From Paralichthys olivaceus (lineage: Eukaryota > Chordata > Actinopteri > Pleuronectiformes > Paralichthyidae): 64,000 nt of DNA. A model generated the notes under the pieces. The model worked only from the letters and a program-made list of their open reading frames with translations, was not told the origin of the DNA and did no database searches. Shown one piece after another: positions 11,001 through 45,300 of this stretch. The stretch is taken from NCBI RefSeq assembly GCF_024713975.1, contig NC_091103.1, positions 2,217,501-2,281,500 of the forward strand, written 5' to 3'. The position numbers and the translations under genes are program-made. Within the stretch, counting starts at the first letter, position 1; every line of letters begins with the position of its first letter.

Positions 11001-13283
11001 AAAGCAAAACACATGTCCTCTGTGGTCTTCCCTGTAGATTGTGCACTGTGACTTGGCTCTGAGGAACATCATGGTCAATAAGTTTCCTTGGGAGGTGAAA
11101 GTGGCAGAGTTCGGCCTCGCCCGAGACTTGTCGTGCATTAAAAGTCGCCACAGCAGCCGCTGGAGAAACCCGCGGGTAAGACAACACGAGCCACACACAG
11201 GAGGAACTCAGATAACGGTGATGCTCATTTTGTTGTCATGCATGACACCATCAGGACATTGGACTTTATGAGCTGACACGTTTTTGAAATTGTATAAATA
11301 CAATAAATCATCATAAAGATTGAATCATTGGCACTTAATGAAAGTTTCATTGGTAGAACATGACTTGAATATATCTGCTGAAATGCTTTACAGCACATTC
11401 TGCATTCTTTATGAATAAATGCATCACTGTACAATACCGGGGGGGGGGGGGGGTAAATCACATTTTCCAATATGTGTTACTTGTACAGCAGCCGGTGCCA
11501 CTGCGCTGGTACCCACCTGAGTACTTCAAGAACAACTACTACAGCTTCAAGGGAGACGTGTGGGCATTTGGCATCGTGCTGTGGGAGATGCAGACGTTTG
11601 GTGAGAATATATATATATATATATACATATAAATAAATATATATAGTATCTTAATGTTTTTCCTTTGTGTGTTTTGTTCATATCCTTTTTGTTTCATGGA
11701 CTGACAATGAACGTCTCTTTGCTTCTTATTTATTTATGTAACTTCTTTTAAAGTTAAATAAATAAACAATAATAGAAATATATTATATATTCATATCCTG
11801 TATATATGAATAGAAGGTGTAATGTATGGCACAAAATAATTGGATCTGTGTTTGAGCTAATAGCTAACAGGCAGGTTTACAACTTAAAAAAACATGAATC
11901 CAGTCAAAAGTTTTTTTGTGATTCACAAAGTTTCAAACACAAAACAAATTTTCATGTTGTTCTCTTCATAAGATCTCCTTCACTTTGGGACAATCGTTGA
12001 CCCGTCAACTGACTGCAGAGCATTTATTCAAACTCATTACTTTAACTTTAAAACAACAGCAAGTAACTAAAGACCCTGAGAAGCAAAATGTATTTTAACA
12101 GTGGAAAAGTTGATTTAACCAATCAATACTCTGTGTACTTTATTTTGTCATTGTGCTCATATGTGAACGTTTCATTTTCAGGTACCTTGCCGTACCCGGA
12201 CCTGGAGACATCGGAGGCAGTGGTGTACCACATCTGTATCGGGCACAAAAACACAAACCCTGAAGGCTGCAGACCAGAGATGTGAGGAAAAAAATCCATA
12301 AAATAAAACTGGATAATAATGATTCATATTTTTTGTTTCGTGCACTTTCATGTTTCAAAAACTTAGAGTTTTTTTGAACTGCATACAATATTTGCTTTAT
12401 TGTAATGAAAAACAATTAAATTACAAATTGTTTTCTGTAAATTGTCACTGTTTTACTTGATCTTCATTAATTTCGTATTTTTCAGGTTGTATCATCACAT
12501 CTGTATCTTTATAACCAGTTGTTCGTAACATGATTTGAAATGTCTGATCCCCCCCAGACTTCATATCATGAAAGGCTGTTGGCGGGAGCCGCACACTCTG
12601 AGACCCTCATTCACAGACATTGTCCACACGCTGGAGGACATCCTGGAAAATGATGCAGTAAGACACAGCTGTGTGGCTGAACCATGTTTGAAATGGTTTA
12701 CATGATCTTTTTTTATACAAGCTTGTATCTTACCACCTTGTTTTAATGTGCAAAATGTAGAAAAGAAACCTCGTGCAAACTTCATCTAGAAGATAAAACC
12801 ATATGACCTTTAAATCCTGTTGTGTGATCCAATATCCTCATAGATGAAAGAAATCATTTACATTTAGGAGTAAAACATTTTTAAGCTCCATGTGTTCATT
12901 CTTAAAGCTCGTTTTTGTGACATGACTTGTGAACTTTGTGTGAATGGAACATATGTCTTTATATGTGTTTATATGTTTGACTCTTTACATCTCGGCAATG
13001 TCCAAAACACAACTTCCTGTGTCAGACAACGAGCATTTGGGACAGAAAATGTAAATCTTTGAGTGAGCTGCTCATACGTTACATCACAGTTTTGAATCAG
13101 GGGTAGATAGTTTTGGTTTGTTGTGTGTTGTGGGTGAATTAAAAAACCTCCCTCTCCGCTTCTTCGCAGGATTACGTGGAAATCGATGGTTCAGAGCTTC
13201 TGGTGACAGAAGAGGCTGTATACCATGACTCTAAATATCTACGAGCGGCCAGCGTCACCCTGGATGATGAAGATCACACCTAA
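8083..13283 (+). CDS. STYK1/NOK-like single-pass membrane tyrosine kinase with atypical catalytic motifs
   Basis: Eleven coding exons: 8083-8143, 8224-8317, 9505-9712, 10089-10227, 10608-10706, 10782-10942, 11038-11175, 11489-11600, 12182-12281, 12558-12657, 13170-13283. All phases agree, giving 441 aa; human STYK1 is 422 aa. Residues 1-27 are a short polar N-terminus with two N-glycosylation sequons (N5, N10); 28-50 is one hydrophobic membrane helix followed by basic residues; about 129-404 is a protein kinase domain. Present: beta-3 Lys163, alpha-C Glu177, HCDLALRN (Asp259, Asn264), PPE, DVWAFGIVLWE. Altered: the first Gly of the glycine loop is Lys (KAGKEG), DFG is AEFG (Glu278), and the activation segment has no tandem Tyr. 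The layout (tiny ectodomain, one helix, divergent kinase) matches STYK1, whose mammalian form promotes oncogenic signalling, but the C-terminal tail differs. It could be a separate fish kinase lineage. Gene model firm; orthology inferred. Confidence 0.8.
8833..8874. repeat. Perfect 15-bp inverted repeat with 12-nt loop
   Basis: Arms at 8833-8847 and 8860-8874 are exact reverse complements (GTTTAAAGAAGCACC and its complement) around a 12-nt spacer. It lies in intron 2 of the STYK1-like gene. Origin unknown: possibly a footprint of a small palindromic element. Confidence 0.8.
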
Positions 13284-13383
13284 AGAGATTCCAGCAGTTT
13301 CATGTACATGTGAAACCCACACACCCTGTTTGGACTGCTCCACTGCATCTGGTCTTTCAAGTGCTGTCTCAAATATATATTTG

Positions 13384-13389
13384 AATAAA
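13384..13389 (+). terminator. Polyadenylation signal of the STYK1-like gene
   Basis: Canonical AATAAA about 100 bp after the stop codon at 13281-13283, followed by an A-rich stretch. A second AATAAA-containing stretch lies near 13481 and could serve a longer 3'UTR. Confidence 0.6.
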
Positions 13390-13646
13390 CAACCCATCAA
13401 AAATAAAAAAAAAGGAAAGTAGAGTCATATCGTGTGGACGGTAAATGTGATGTACTTTCATGGGCTCATCTGGGTCTGTAAATAAAATATACCACGCTTC
13501 TACTTTTCAACTCTGGTGTTCCTTATTGTATATGAAGTCGTGTGTTGTCACAGAAGTTTCACTTCGATGTTCATCACTCGTGCAATCGATCAAATTGTAT
13601 TTGTTTCGCCAATATTCACAAATCACAAATACCCAGAACACTAACT

Positions 13647-13923
13647 TCCTAACTCCTAACAGCTTCTCCTTTCCTAACTCCTAACAGCTTCTCCTTTCCT
13701 AACTCCTTAAAGTTTCTCCTTTCCTAACTCCTAACAGCTTCTCCTTTACTAACTCCTTAAAGCTTCTCCTTTCCTAACTCCTTACAGCTTCTCCTTTCCT
13801 AACTCCTAACAGCTTCTCCTTCCTAACTCCTAACAGCTTCTCCTTTCCTAACTCCTTACAGCTTCTCCTTTCCTAACTCCTAACAGCTTCTCCTTTCCTA
13901 ACTCCTTAAAGTGTCTCCTTTCT
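13647..13923. repeat. 25-bp minisatellite, about 11 copies
   Basis: Tandem units of about 25 bp built on CCTAACTCCTAACAGCTTCT plus CCTTT, with a variant in which CCTAACAGC becomes CCTTAAAGT/C or CCTTACAGC, and one shortened copy. It sits between the 3' end of the STYK1-like gene and the TMEM97 promoter. Strongly pyrimidine-rich on the + strand. Confidence 0.95.
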
Positions 13924-14050
13924 CCGGGTCAGTCTCGAGCAGCCAATAGTCTCCATGTGTTGATGAATGGTGCGTCCGGGAACGCCCCCATCCTTCGCTG
14001 TGAACCAATCGGATCCACCCTGCCAACACGCGGTGTTGTGACGTCATGGT

Positions 14051-14072
14051 GGGGGGGGGGGGGGGGGGGGGG
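14051..14072 (+). repeat. G22 homopolymer in the TMEM97 upstream region
   Basis: Twenty-two consecutive G residues end 69 bases before the TMEM97 start codon. Runs of this length are prone to replication slippage and G-quadruplex formation; the exact count is unreliable in most assemblies. Confidence 0.85.
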
Positions 14073-14141
14073 TGCACATGTTGACAGTCACCGTGAGTTC
14101 AGCTTCACTTCTTCTTCGCTTGTGTCACTGAACCAGGAACA

Positions 14142-15737
14142 ATGTCTGTCCGTGTGTTGGAGCTCATCTTCTTCTTCTACTTCGCCTCTCACATCCCCAT
14201 CACATTACTGATCGACCTCCAGGCTCTGCTGCCCGGACACGTGTACCCGCAGCCGGTGAGTAGACCAGGTACCATGTCCTGCAGCTCACCTGTCCTGCAG
14301 CTGTCCTGCAGCTGTCTGAACTCTTCTCTAATGTGGACCCTTCTCACCTGCAGCTCAAGGATCTGCTGAGCTGGTATGCAGAGGAGTATAAAGACCCCAT
14401 GATGCTGGATCCTCCGGTTTGGTTCAAGTCCTTCATTTTCTGCGAGAGTCTGTTGCAAACTCCTTTCTTTCCCATCGCAGCTTATGCTTTCCTAAAAGGT
14501 CAGTGGGTTGTTACCGAATGTGGAACAGAAATACACGTACACATGAATAAAAACTCAACAACTCATAGACAGTTAGAAAGAAGGTGTGATCCAACAGCTG
14601 CAAAGAACTGTGGGAGCGGTAAGAAGACGGAAGCTGGGAGAGGATTGGAAATATGTGAGGAAGAGTTCGTAGATGGTGTCAGGATGAAACTTGAGCCCCA
14701 CAACACCCACAGATCATATTCTTTATTATCTGACAACAGAGTCATATCATTTAGCAATAATTCATAATGTGTCTTTAACAACTTCAGATGCACACAGTCA
14801 CCACGATGGAGAGAAGTCAGCTTTTCAATTTCATTTAACTAAATTCTTGTTGCTCTTGTACAGACACATGTGATTGTCATCAGAGTCATTGGCTGCACAT
14901 ACATTAACTTGTTCCCACAAGGTAATTATCTCGTGTGCTCAAAATGTTTATCGTGTGGGAACAAGTTTTTATCTAGATGTATTATCGAGATAAACAAAAA
15001 TTCACCTGTCTGGACTTTTCTGTAATATTCTTTGTGGAGACCAAGACACACAATCAAACCATCACTGTCAATAATATCACTGAACCCAAATCTAATACAA
15101 GTCTGATATTCATGTCCACGTGTTGATTTCTCATCGGTTCACATTGTGTCTCATCTGTGATTCACATTAACTCATCCTAAGCTTTAGGTACAAATAATGC
15201 TCCCATTGATAATCACTAAGTGTTATTGGCTCCAATGATCTGTTGGAGAAGGCGTCTTTATTATCAGTCCCATTAACAGAGACAGAAGATCGAGTTATTC
15301 ATATCTCTGTGATGACTCAGAAACATTTCTGTATCTTTAAGGAATCATTGCCATGTTAATACAAAGTTCCAGAAACGGATCATTTTAAATATAAGGATAT
15401 ATTTTCAATACTTTGAGGAGAAGTGGCTGTAGTCCATGACTGTCTGACGTTCTCTTTGTCAGGTGGCTGTAAGTGGATCAGGACTCCTGCCATCGTGTAT
15501 TCCACACATGTGGCCACCACGCTGGTGCCGATCCTAGCCCACATCCTTTTCTATCAGTTCCCTATGAAACCCCACCCAGGGCCCCAGACTGTGCAGGAGC
15601 GCTGGCTGCTGGTCTCCATCTATGCTCCTTACCTGCTGGTGCCTGTGCTTCTGCTCCTCACCATGCTGCTGTCCTCCACATACAACTCCACCTGCAAGTC
15701 TGGGAATGCATCAGCCAAGACCAAGAAGAAGAACTGA
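14142..15737 (+). CDS. tmem97: TMEM97 (sigma-2 receptor / MAC30)
   Basis: Four-helix ER and endolysosomal membrane protein of the EXPERA/TMEM97 family; in mammals it binds sterols, interacts with NPC1 and is the sigma-2 receptor. Three coding exons: 14142-14255, 14354-14498, 15463-15737, phases compatible, 177 aa, close to the usual 176. Seen: an N-terminal hydrophobic helix starting directly after the Met, [11 protein letters not shown], the conserved region from [16 protein letters not shown] to FKSFIFCES, a helix containing [15 protein letters not shown], then the helix pair around [19 protein letters not shown] and [15 protein letters not shown]. The protein ends KTKKKN, which fits a KKxx ER-retrieval signal. 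The ATG follows a CpG-containing 5' region and begins the conserved N-terminus, so the start is secure. Confidence 0.95.
14906..14967. repeat. 14-bp perfect inverted repeat in TMEM97 intron 2
   Basis: AACTTGTTCCCACA at 14906-14919 is mirrored as TGTGGGAACAAGTT at 14954-14967. The spacer contains related ATTATCTCGTG/TTTATCGTG words. It looks like the core of a small foldback element; its outer limits are not clear. Confidence 0.6.
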
Positions 15738-15981
15738 CTCATCCCCATCGTCTGCTTTACTCTGAAATCAAAAGATATTTATCTACATTTCTGAATGTCC
15801 TGTTTATATGATATACTATGATCTGAGAAGCTGTGTTTTGTACTGCAAAACTTGTATTTTGAAGAAGTGCCATTGTTAAAGCAGCGAAATTAGGATTTTA
15901 AATGTGAAGAACTGAACTCTTTTTAACCACTACACAACTACACTTTATTATGCAACTTTTACGATTCATTACTAAAACTGC

Positions 15982-15987
15982 AATAAA
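15982..15987 (+). terminator. TMEM97 polyadenylation signal
   Basis: AATAAA about 245 bp after the TMEM97 stop codon, in AT-rich sequence. Confidence 0.6.
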
Positions 15988-16522
15988 CAAAAGTAATTTA
16001 AACTAAAAATGTTTCTACTTATCACAACTCCATTAAAATCCCCGACCTAATGTGATGATGGCTGGATGGAAATCTTTTGCTTTGAGTTACTATTTCCTTC
16101 GACAGATAAATGAATGTTACTACTTTCCTCATACAACATGTATAACATGTTAACTGGACTGCATTAATGAAGTGTTTGTCTAGTAATAACCACACAAAGC
16201 ACTTAACACTGGGAGTCACATTCACCCATTTATACACTCGCGTATGTCAGGGTCTTTCCCGAGGACACTTCAGCACAGACTGGAGGTGCTGGGGATCAAA
16301 CTGCTTCTACCTCCTGAGCCACAGACGCCAGAACAACAGTATAATTGTGGCGAGCTAGTTGTACAGTTGTTTTTCTAGTATTCAGTGAAGCTAGCTGTTT
16401 TTGTGGGAAACTAGACCTTGTAGCTTCTTTTCATTTTCTACGGGTCTAGAACTGTTTCTTGTGTTGTTATACAAAGTGCTAATGTTCAATGCCTTTTATA
16501 TTACGCTCCTTTTTCACCGCAG

Positions 16523-16940
16523 ACATATGGACAGAAAGGTGTAATAACATTAACCATGTCCTACGTGTTCAAGTGCATCATCTGCTGCTTCATGTGCTGT
16601 TTCGCTGTTTTGCTGTCGCATCTATTTGTTATGTTTGTGGTGGGAGGTTTGTCTGGACATTAGGTGAGTCGGGGTACTTACACACTTTTGCACACACAGC
16701 GTAACATGTGTAATAGACACACAAGCGTTATTGGTTGGTGTCACCCGTGTATTTTGGAGAGCTGCTTCTTTAGATAAGTTAGTTTGGCATTGTGGTTGTT
16801 TTATTTTAAGAATAGACGTATCTTGTTGTTTTAATTTCAGTTTTTTGACACCAACCACCTTGTCCTCACCTCCCTCATGTTTGTAAAACCTTCCCTTTGT
16901 TTGACCACACACTTCTAAATAAACACTTTTTTCACTCACA
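16523..16940 (+). other. Exon-like unit with a small hydrophobic ORF, splice sites and polyadenylation signal
   Basis: A pyrimidine-rich stretch ending CAG (to 16522) precedes 47 codons ending in TAG at 16661-16663; the in-frame ATG at 16556 would give 35 aa. These are rich in Cys, Phe, Val and Leu, like a membrane helix. A strong GTGAGT donor follows the stop immediately. A TTTTAATTTCAG acceptor ends at 16840 and AATAAA lies at 16918-16923. It looks like the 3' end of a transcript or part of an LTR/retroelement. No upstream exon in the same frame was recognised and no family resemblance was seen. Confidence 0.25.
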
Positions 16941-17502
16941 CCTTTTGACTTCGTCAACTATTTCGGTTGTCCTGTGTTTGTCTCTTTTTATTAAAAAAAG
17001 GGACTTAAACAACCAGAGAGAGACAATATGGTGTTAATCTTAAAAAAGGGTTTTCTGCAGTGTTGTACTTTGACACAAATTTCCCTGAACCTTGCATAAG
17101 AACACATGATTGTTGCAGTACTCAGCATATTCAAGTACATGGCCCTTATTGACACATGGACTTTGTATTTCAGTTGGCAAAGTTAACATGCAGCTGTTAA
17201 AAATAATATTACAGGCTGCACTGCCAATGTGAAAAGGTCAAAGGTCATATATCAAACAGTGTATTCACTATCACTGGAGGACAAATAGTTTTTTTTGATG
17301 AGGGGGAGCCTTTGTTTAAATATCCTGTTTCTATATTGGTACATATTATACTAGTTATATGATATAAGCATAAGTACTCATTTACTTTTACTAAAAAGGG
17401 TAAATGTAAAAAAGTTAATGAGGTATTTTATCTGTTATGTGTCTCACAATACAGGCCTTGTTATATACAGTATGTTGAGGACGGTATTGTATGTGTTTGC
17501 AG

Positions 17503-17517
17503 CCACCAGGGGGCGTT
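17503..17517 (+). promoter_or_regulatory. CTCF-like core motif
   Basis: CCACCAGGGGGCGTT matches the vertebrate CTCF core (CCAsyAGrkGGCrsy) at almost every position. It lies between TMEM97 and the ULK2 CpG-rich promoter, a plausible insulator position. The same word also occurs inside dispersed fish repeats, so occupancy is not implied. Confidence 0.4.
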
Positions 17518-18970
17518 AGATCTAGACAGAGTGTAGCCTGTGTTCAACAGCAAGCATGATTTATACATACATGTGCAATCGAGTTATTGTTTATCCACAA
17601 CTCGACTACTGTGTTTACAACATCATGTGACATCATAAACGTAATGGAACACACCATCTGAGCAGCTCATCACAGTTTCCTCCTGTTTCACCTCAACTCT
17701 CTTTGTTGCAAACGATCAAAACGATGATAAATAAGTGTAAGAAACTTTCCGTGTCTCAGAGGTTGTCAGACACTTTAATGTAACATGCAAACAAAAAAAA
17801 ACACTCCAGATCTATTTCTAGATATTTTTTTATATAAATACTAATCTAAAACGATCTTGGGACTTCTGGTAAACTGCGGCAAACACATTTGATATTTCCC
17901 TATAATATATAGTATAATGTAAATGTTAGATAAACATCTAATGGTTATTGCTTCCAAGAAAAAAAAGAAGCTAACATAACACTTCAGCAGCTTCAGTAGG
18001 CGGACTAACACTTGCGGCGGAAGGACATGTGTACAGCTGGCCTGCGCGGAGGGATAGAGTATAAAGCAGGAGCGCGGTGGTGGGTCTCAGTATTGTTTGA
18101 GACATCAGCTGGGTGATGAGACAGACCTGTCCCTGCGTCTCGACTCTGTCTCTCAGCAGCTCTCCGTGGAGGACACAGTGTTCACGGTGAGGAAGCACCC
18201 GAGGGGACGGTGTCTTCGGGAGGACAGACATGTGTCCCATGGACTCGGACGTCCCGTTGGAGAAGACACAGGATGAGGACTAACGCCTCCAGACGAGTGT
18301 TGACAGTCGTGCTGCGTCCTTGTCATTGATGCTAACACGCTAGCTCGCTGCTGCTGCTTCGACATCCCGCTGTAACGCGTGAATTCCGGATCGAAGGCGG
18401 ACGGAGCGGTTCGGTGTGAGCCCGCCTGCTAACGTCACCGACACCGTTAGCATGTTCGCAGAGACCCGCTGACTGGACATGGGCCGCGACGCTGGCTGCA
18501 GCCACAGGGTAACATCACAGTCGGGCTAGCTCGGTGTCCGCTTCGCCGTTGGCACGGTCACATGTCCGGCGGGCTTGGCATCATGTAGACTGTCCCCGTG
18601 GACAGCTCCGGTGACTGGTGACACTCAGTGTTAGCGGGCGAAGCCGGACGGCAGCTCTCCCACTGGGTCAAACACTGACAGCTGGCGCGGGTGAAGCTAA
18701 GCTCCGAATGGTCGCTGGTCATGCCCAAAGCCGTCTGGTCCGCGTGACAATACAAACATCCCGACCCACTCGCAGGGCAAGTGAATGCACCATGTCCTGA
18801 CTGCATCTCTTATTCATGCAACGATCCGCATCAGAGCTACTTGACATGAAATAACTCGCTGTGCACGAAGCAGCATCGCCAGCACCGAGTGCATCATCCG
18901 CTCCGGGACGGTTCTGTGAAGAGGAGGGTCGACACTCGAGGCGTCAGCTGGACCGTTCGACCCACTCACA

Positions 18971-42396
<23,426 letters not shown>

Positions 42397-45300
42397 CAGA
42401 GCTCACATAAACACACACACACACACGCACACACACACATGCACGCAAGCACGCACAGGGACCACGTCCTAAGACTATTGAGAACCATCCTCACAGAGCC
42501 GCTGTTCCCTCCTGTAGCAGGTCAAGCACTTTTTCATTTGATAGGTTTCATCTGTATTTATCATCGGTTCTTTTTATCGGCTGCATCACAGAACGAACTG
42601 TAACAAGTGACTGATGCAGAAACTTACAACCAAAGATGACCACGGATCCAGAAACAAAAGGCTGAAACCAGATGTGGACATAATTCATGCACTTTGATGC
42701 GCATGTTCTTTTATCAAGGATTTTAATTTGTGTTTTTTTTTACCAGAAGAAAAGAGAGTGGACGCAAACGTTTTGAACTTGAACAGACTCAAGCTCCACA
42801 TGAAGCAGTTCATCTTTTTTAAATGCTACTTACTATGTGAAATCAGTGGTTATCAACTCTGTTTAAGTTGTTATTCTTATTTATTGGTTCAGAAGAACAT
42901 GGGTGTTTGAGTCTCCTGCCTGTCTTGAAAACCTAAAGTATTCAAGTGGAAGGAAATGGAGGAAAAGCAAAAGGCTTTGGGCCGTGCACTGTAACAGATC
43001 CAACTCGGAAACAACACGGACATTTACACAGAACACGAGATCCTGTTACAGAAACACACAGTCACGAGAGCAAACAGTTGGTGGATTTTGGATTTATAAT
43101 TGCTTTGTTTTTATTTTTCTCATGTTTTGGGGTCAAGCACTTTATAGTGGACTGAGAGTCGGAGATGGAGGAGTCCTATAGGTAGAAATACGAAGGCAGG
43201 GGATGGGTTTTCTAATCACTCCTGCTTTCACACTCAAGACTGAATTGCTCTGTGTTCGTGAGCATCAAATCCACTGCATACATTTCCCATAAGGCAGAGC
43301 ATCCTGGGAAAACAGGGCAGGGAAACGGTGCTCTCTGGCAAAACATGTAGGCCACACCTCAGCCTTTTGGGGCAGTGACTATCAGAGATTAACAAGATGC
43401 TTGATAGAACTACTAACCTGGACTTTAAATACTCACAGTTAAAGGGGCATTCCACTGATTTCTCAAATTAGAATTCATTACAGGGAGTATTACATGGTCT
43501 GAAAACAATTGTGTAGTTTCCTCTGTAATTCTGTCAGCAGCTCTGTCATGTCAGACAAAATAACCCATGATGATGTCATCACTGCTGATACCTCTATGAT
43601 GATGTCACCAAGGTTGTCTTGAATTGGCCTCGAAAAAACCCACTTAATAACTGTGGTGTGGAATTTCTCAGCTAATATATTATGGTAAATAAATGAGCTT
43701 GACCCATCACACGAGGGCTTATAACTATACTTTCAGCCCCTGCTGCTTTGAATTTGTATTTAAACTTTATCTGGCAGTTCACCGACTTTATGGAAGTGTA
43801 ATATACTAAATTGGTGGAATATCCCTTTAATTCTAGATCCATTAAGCGTGTCGAGCATGTGAAGAATGGTCTACAGTTTCGTCATTATAACACTTCTACC
43901 TTATCTGCTATTGAGAGGATGAGATTGTTCTTAAACATGAAATAAACATCTTTTTTTAAATAGTTTGATAAATGGACTAAAACCAAGCGGCTGGGAAGCT
44001 TTGATCGGCTCGAATCAGCTTCATGTTGCACTTTGAATTCAGAACTGTCGCTCGTGACAGCAAGTAGAAACAACGGCTCGGCGTTTGTCACATCCCTCGT
44101 TTCCCTTTTTTCCACGGTGACTTGTTGATCATGTTGCTCACAGCGAGGAGGGGTTAAGGTGAATTTGATGACGGTTCACTCTGCTCACATTGTCACAGGG
44201 TCTGTACGTTCAGGTATTCAGCAGAAAGCCGCAAGCTGAGAACCACTGCAGTGGTATCAGACTCTTCTCCTGTTCCAGTGCTAAACAGCAAGACATGTTC
44301 ACTGTAAACCCCCGATCGAGTGAATTGCGAAACTGAGCGGTCATATTACTTGACGAGTTACCTGAACAATAAGTTTCAATCTACTAAAAAAAAAAAAAAA
44401 TACTACAGCTTTTTTTTATGTTTTCTCAGTATCTGTAGCTACTTTTTAACAAAACTTGATGTTTGCAAACTTGTAAATATTTGTATGTTCATGCGATGAA
44501 TCCTTTCTCCTTTTTTGGGGAGTGGTGTGTGTGTGTGTGTGTGTGATTGCGAGATCATAGTTTTGGGCCTGTCGGTGATTATGCCATCAGACAGGCTGCC
44601 TGTCAGTCAATGAGCACAAATCTTTATATGTACATAGATGAATTTGATACATTTTATTCATGTCTGCCAAGGGGTTTGATAAAGAAACCTATTGTGGCAC
44701 AACAGGGGTGTGCCAACAAATAAAACTAAAACTTATGGCAGCTCTGAAACTTCCCAGAGAACTCTTTCTACCAGGACTGTTCATTGTTGAGACCAACACA
44801 CACACATATTTGTTTGGTGAATCTTATGAAATTTTCTGAAATAAGTGTGATGTCTTCAGATTTTGTGCTCATTTCATAAAATTTTGTGAGACTTGATTTG
44901 TCACAATCTTCACTGCCTAGTATCCACGTAGTCCCTCTGCCTCCCCTCAAGTCTACTGCTGTCCTCCCAACAGTGTATGTACTGTATGTATCTATGAGTG
45001 TGTGTGTATATATATAAACACACACATGCCAGGTGTGCATTAAGGCCAGTAGTAAACAGTAAAAGATGGAAAAGGAGCTACCTTCTTCTTGTGAAAGCAG
45101 ACATAGGCCTACTCCTGTACAGCTGTTAATACATTGTTTTTCTATGTATGTCAATCTGTGTGTATTCATCCATTCACAGGCACCAGTGGACTCTGGGCCT
45201 GTTTCTCTGATGTACTGTTTTTTTTTTTTTTCTAGAAATATTTGGGTTTCAGTTTCCCTCATCCACATGAAGCCTGTCACTGCACACTGAGTGAGGAGGG

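Larger units (their letters stand above)
15990..18100. other. Intergenic region TMEM97-ULK2
   Basis: AT-rich, without a recognised gene apart from the weak exon-like unit at 16523-16940. Contains a CTCF-like motif near 17503. Coding-length open frames here are short and unsupported. Confidence 0.5.

Noticed and set aside
44696-44724. Histone-type stem-loop (GTGGCACA...TGTGCCAAC) before AATAAA
   Set aside because: The stem is only about 7 bp and the sequence does not match the conserved histone 3' stem-loop; it lies in the ULK2 3'UTR.
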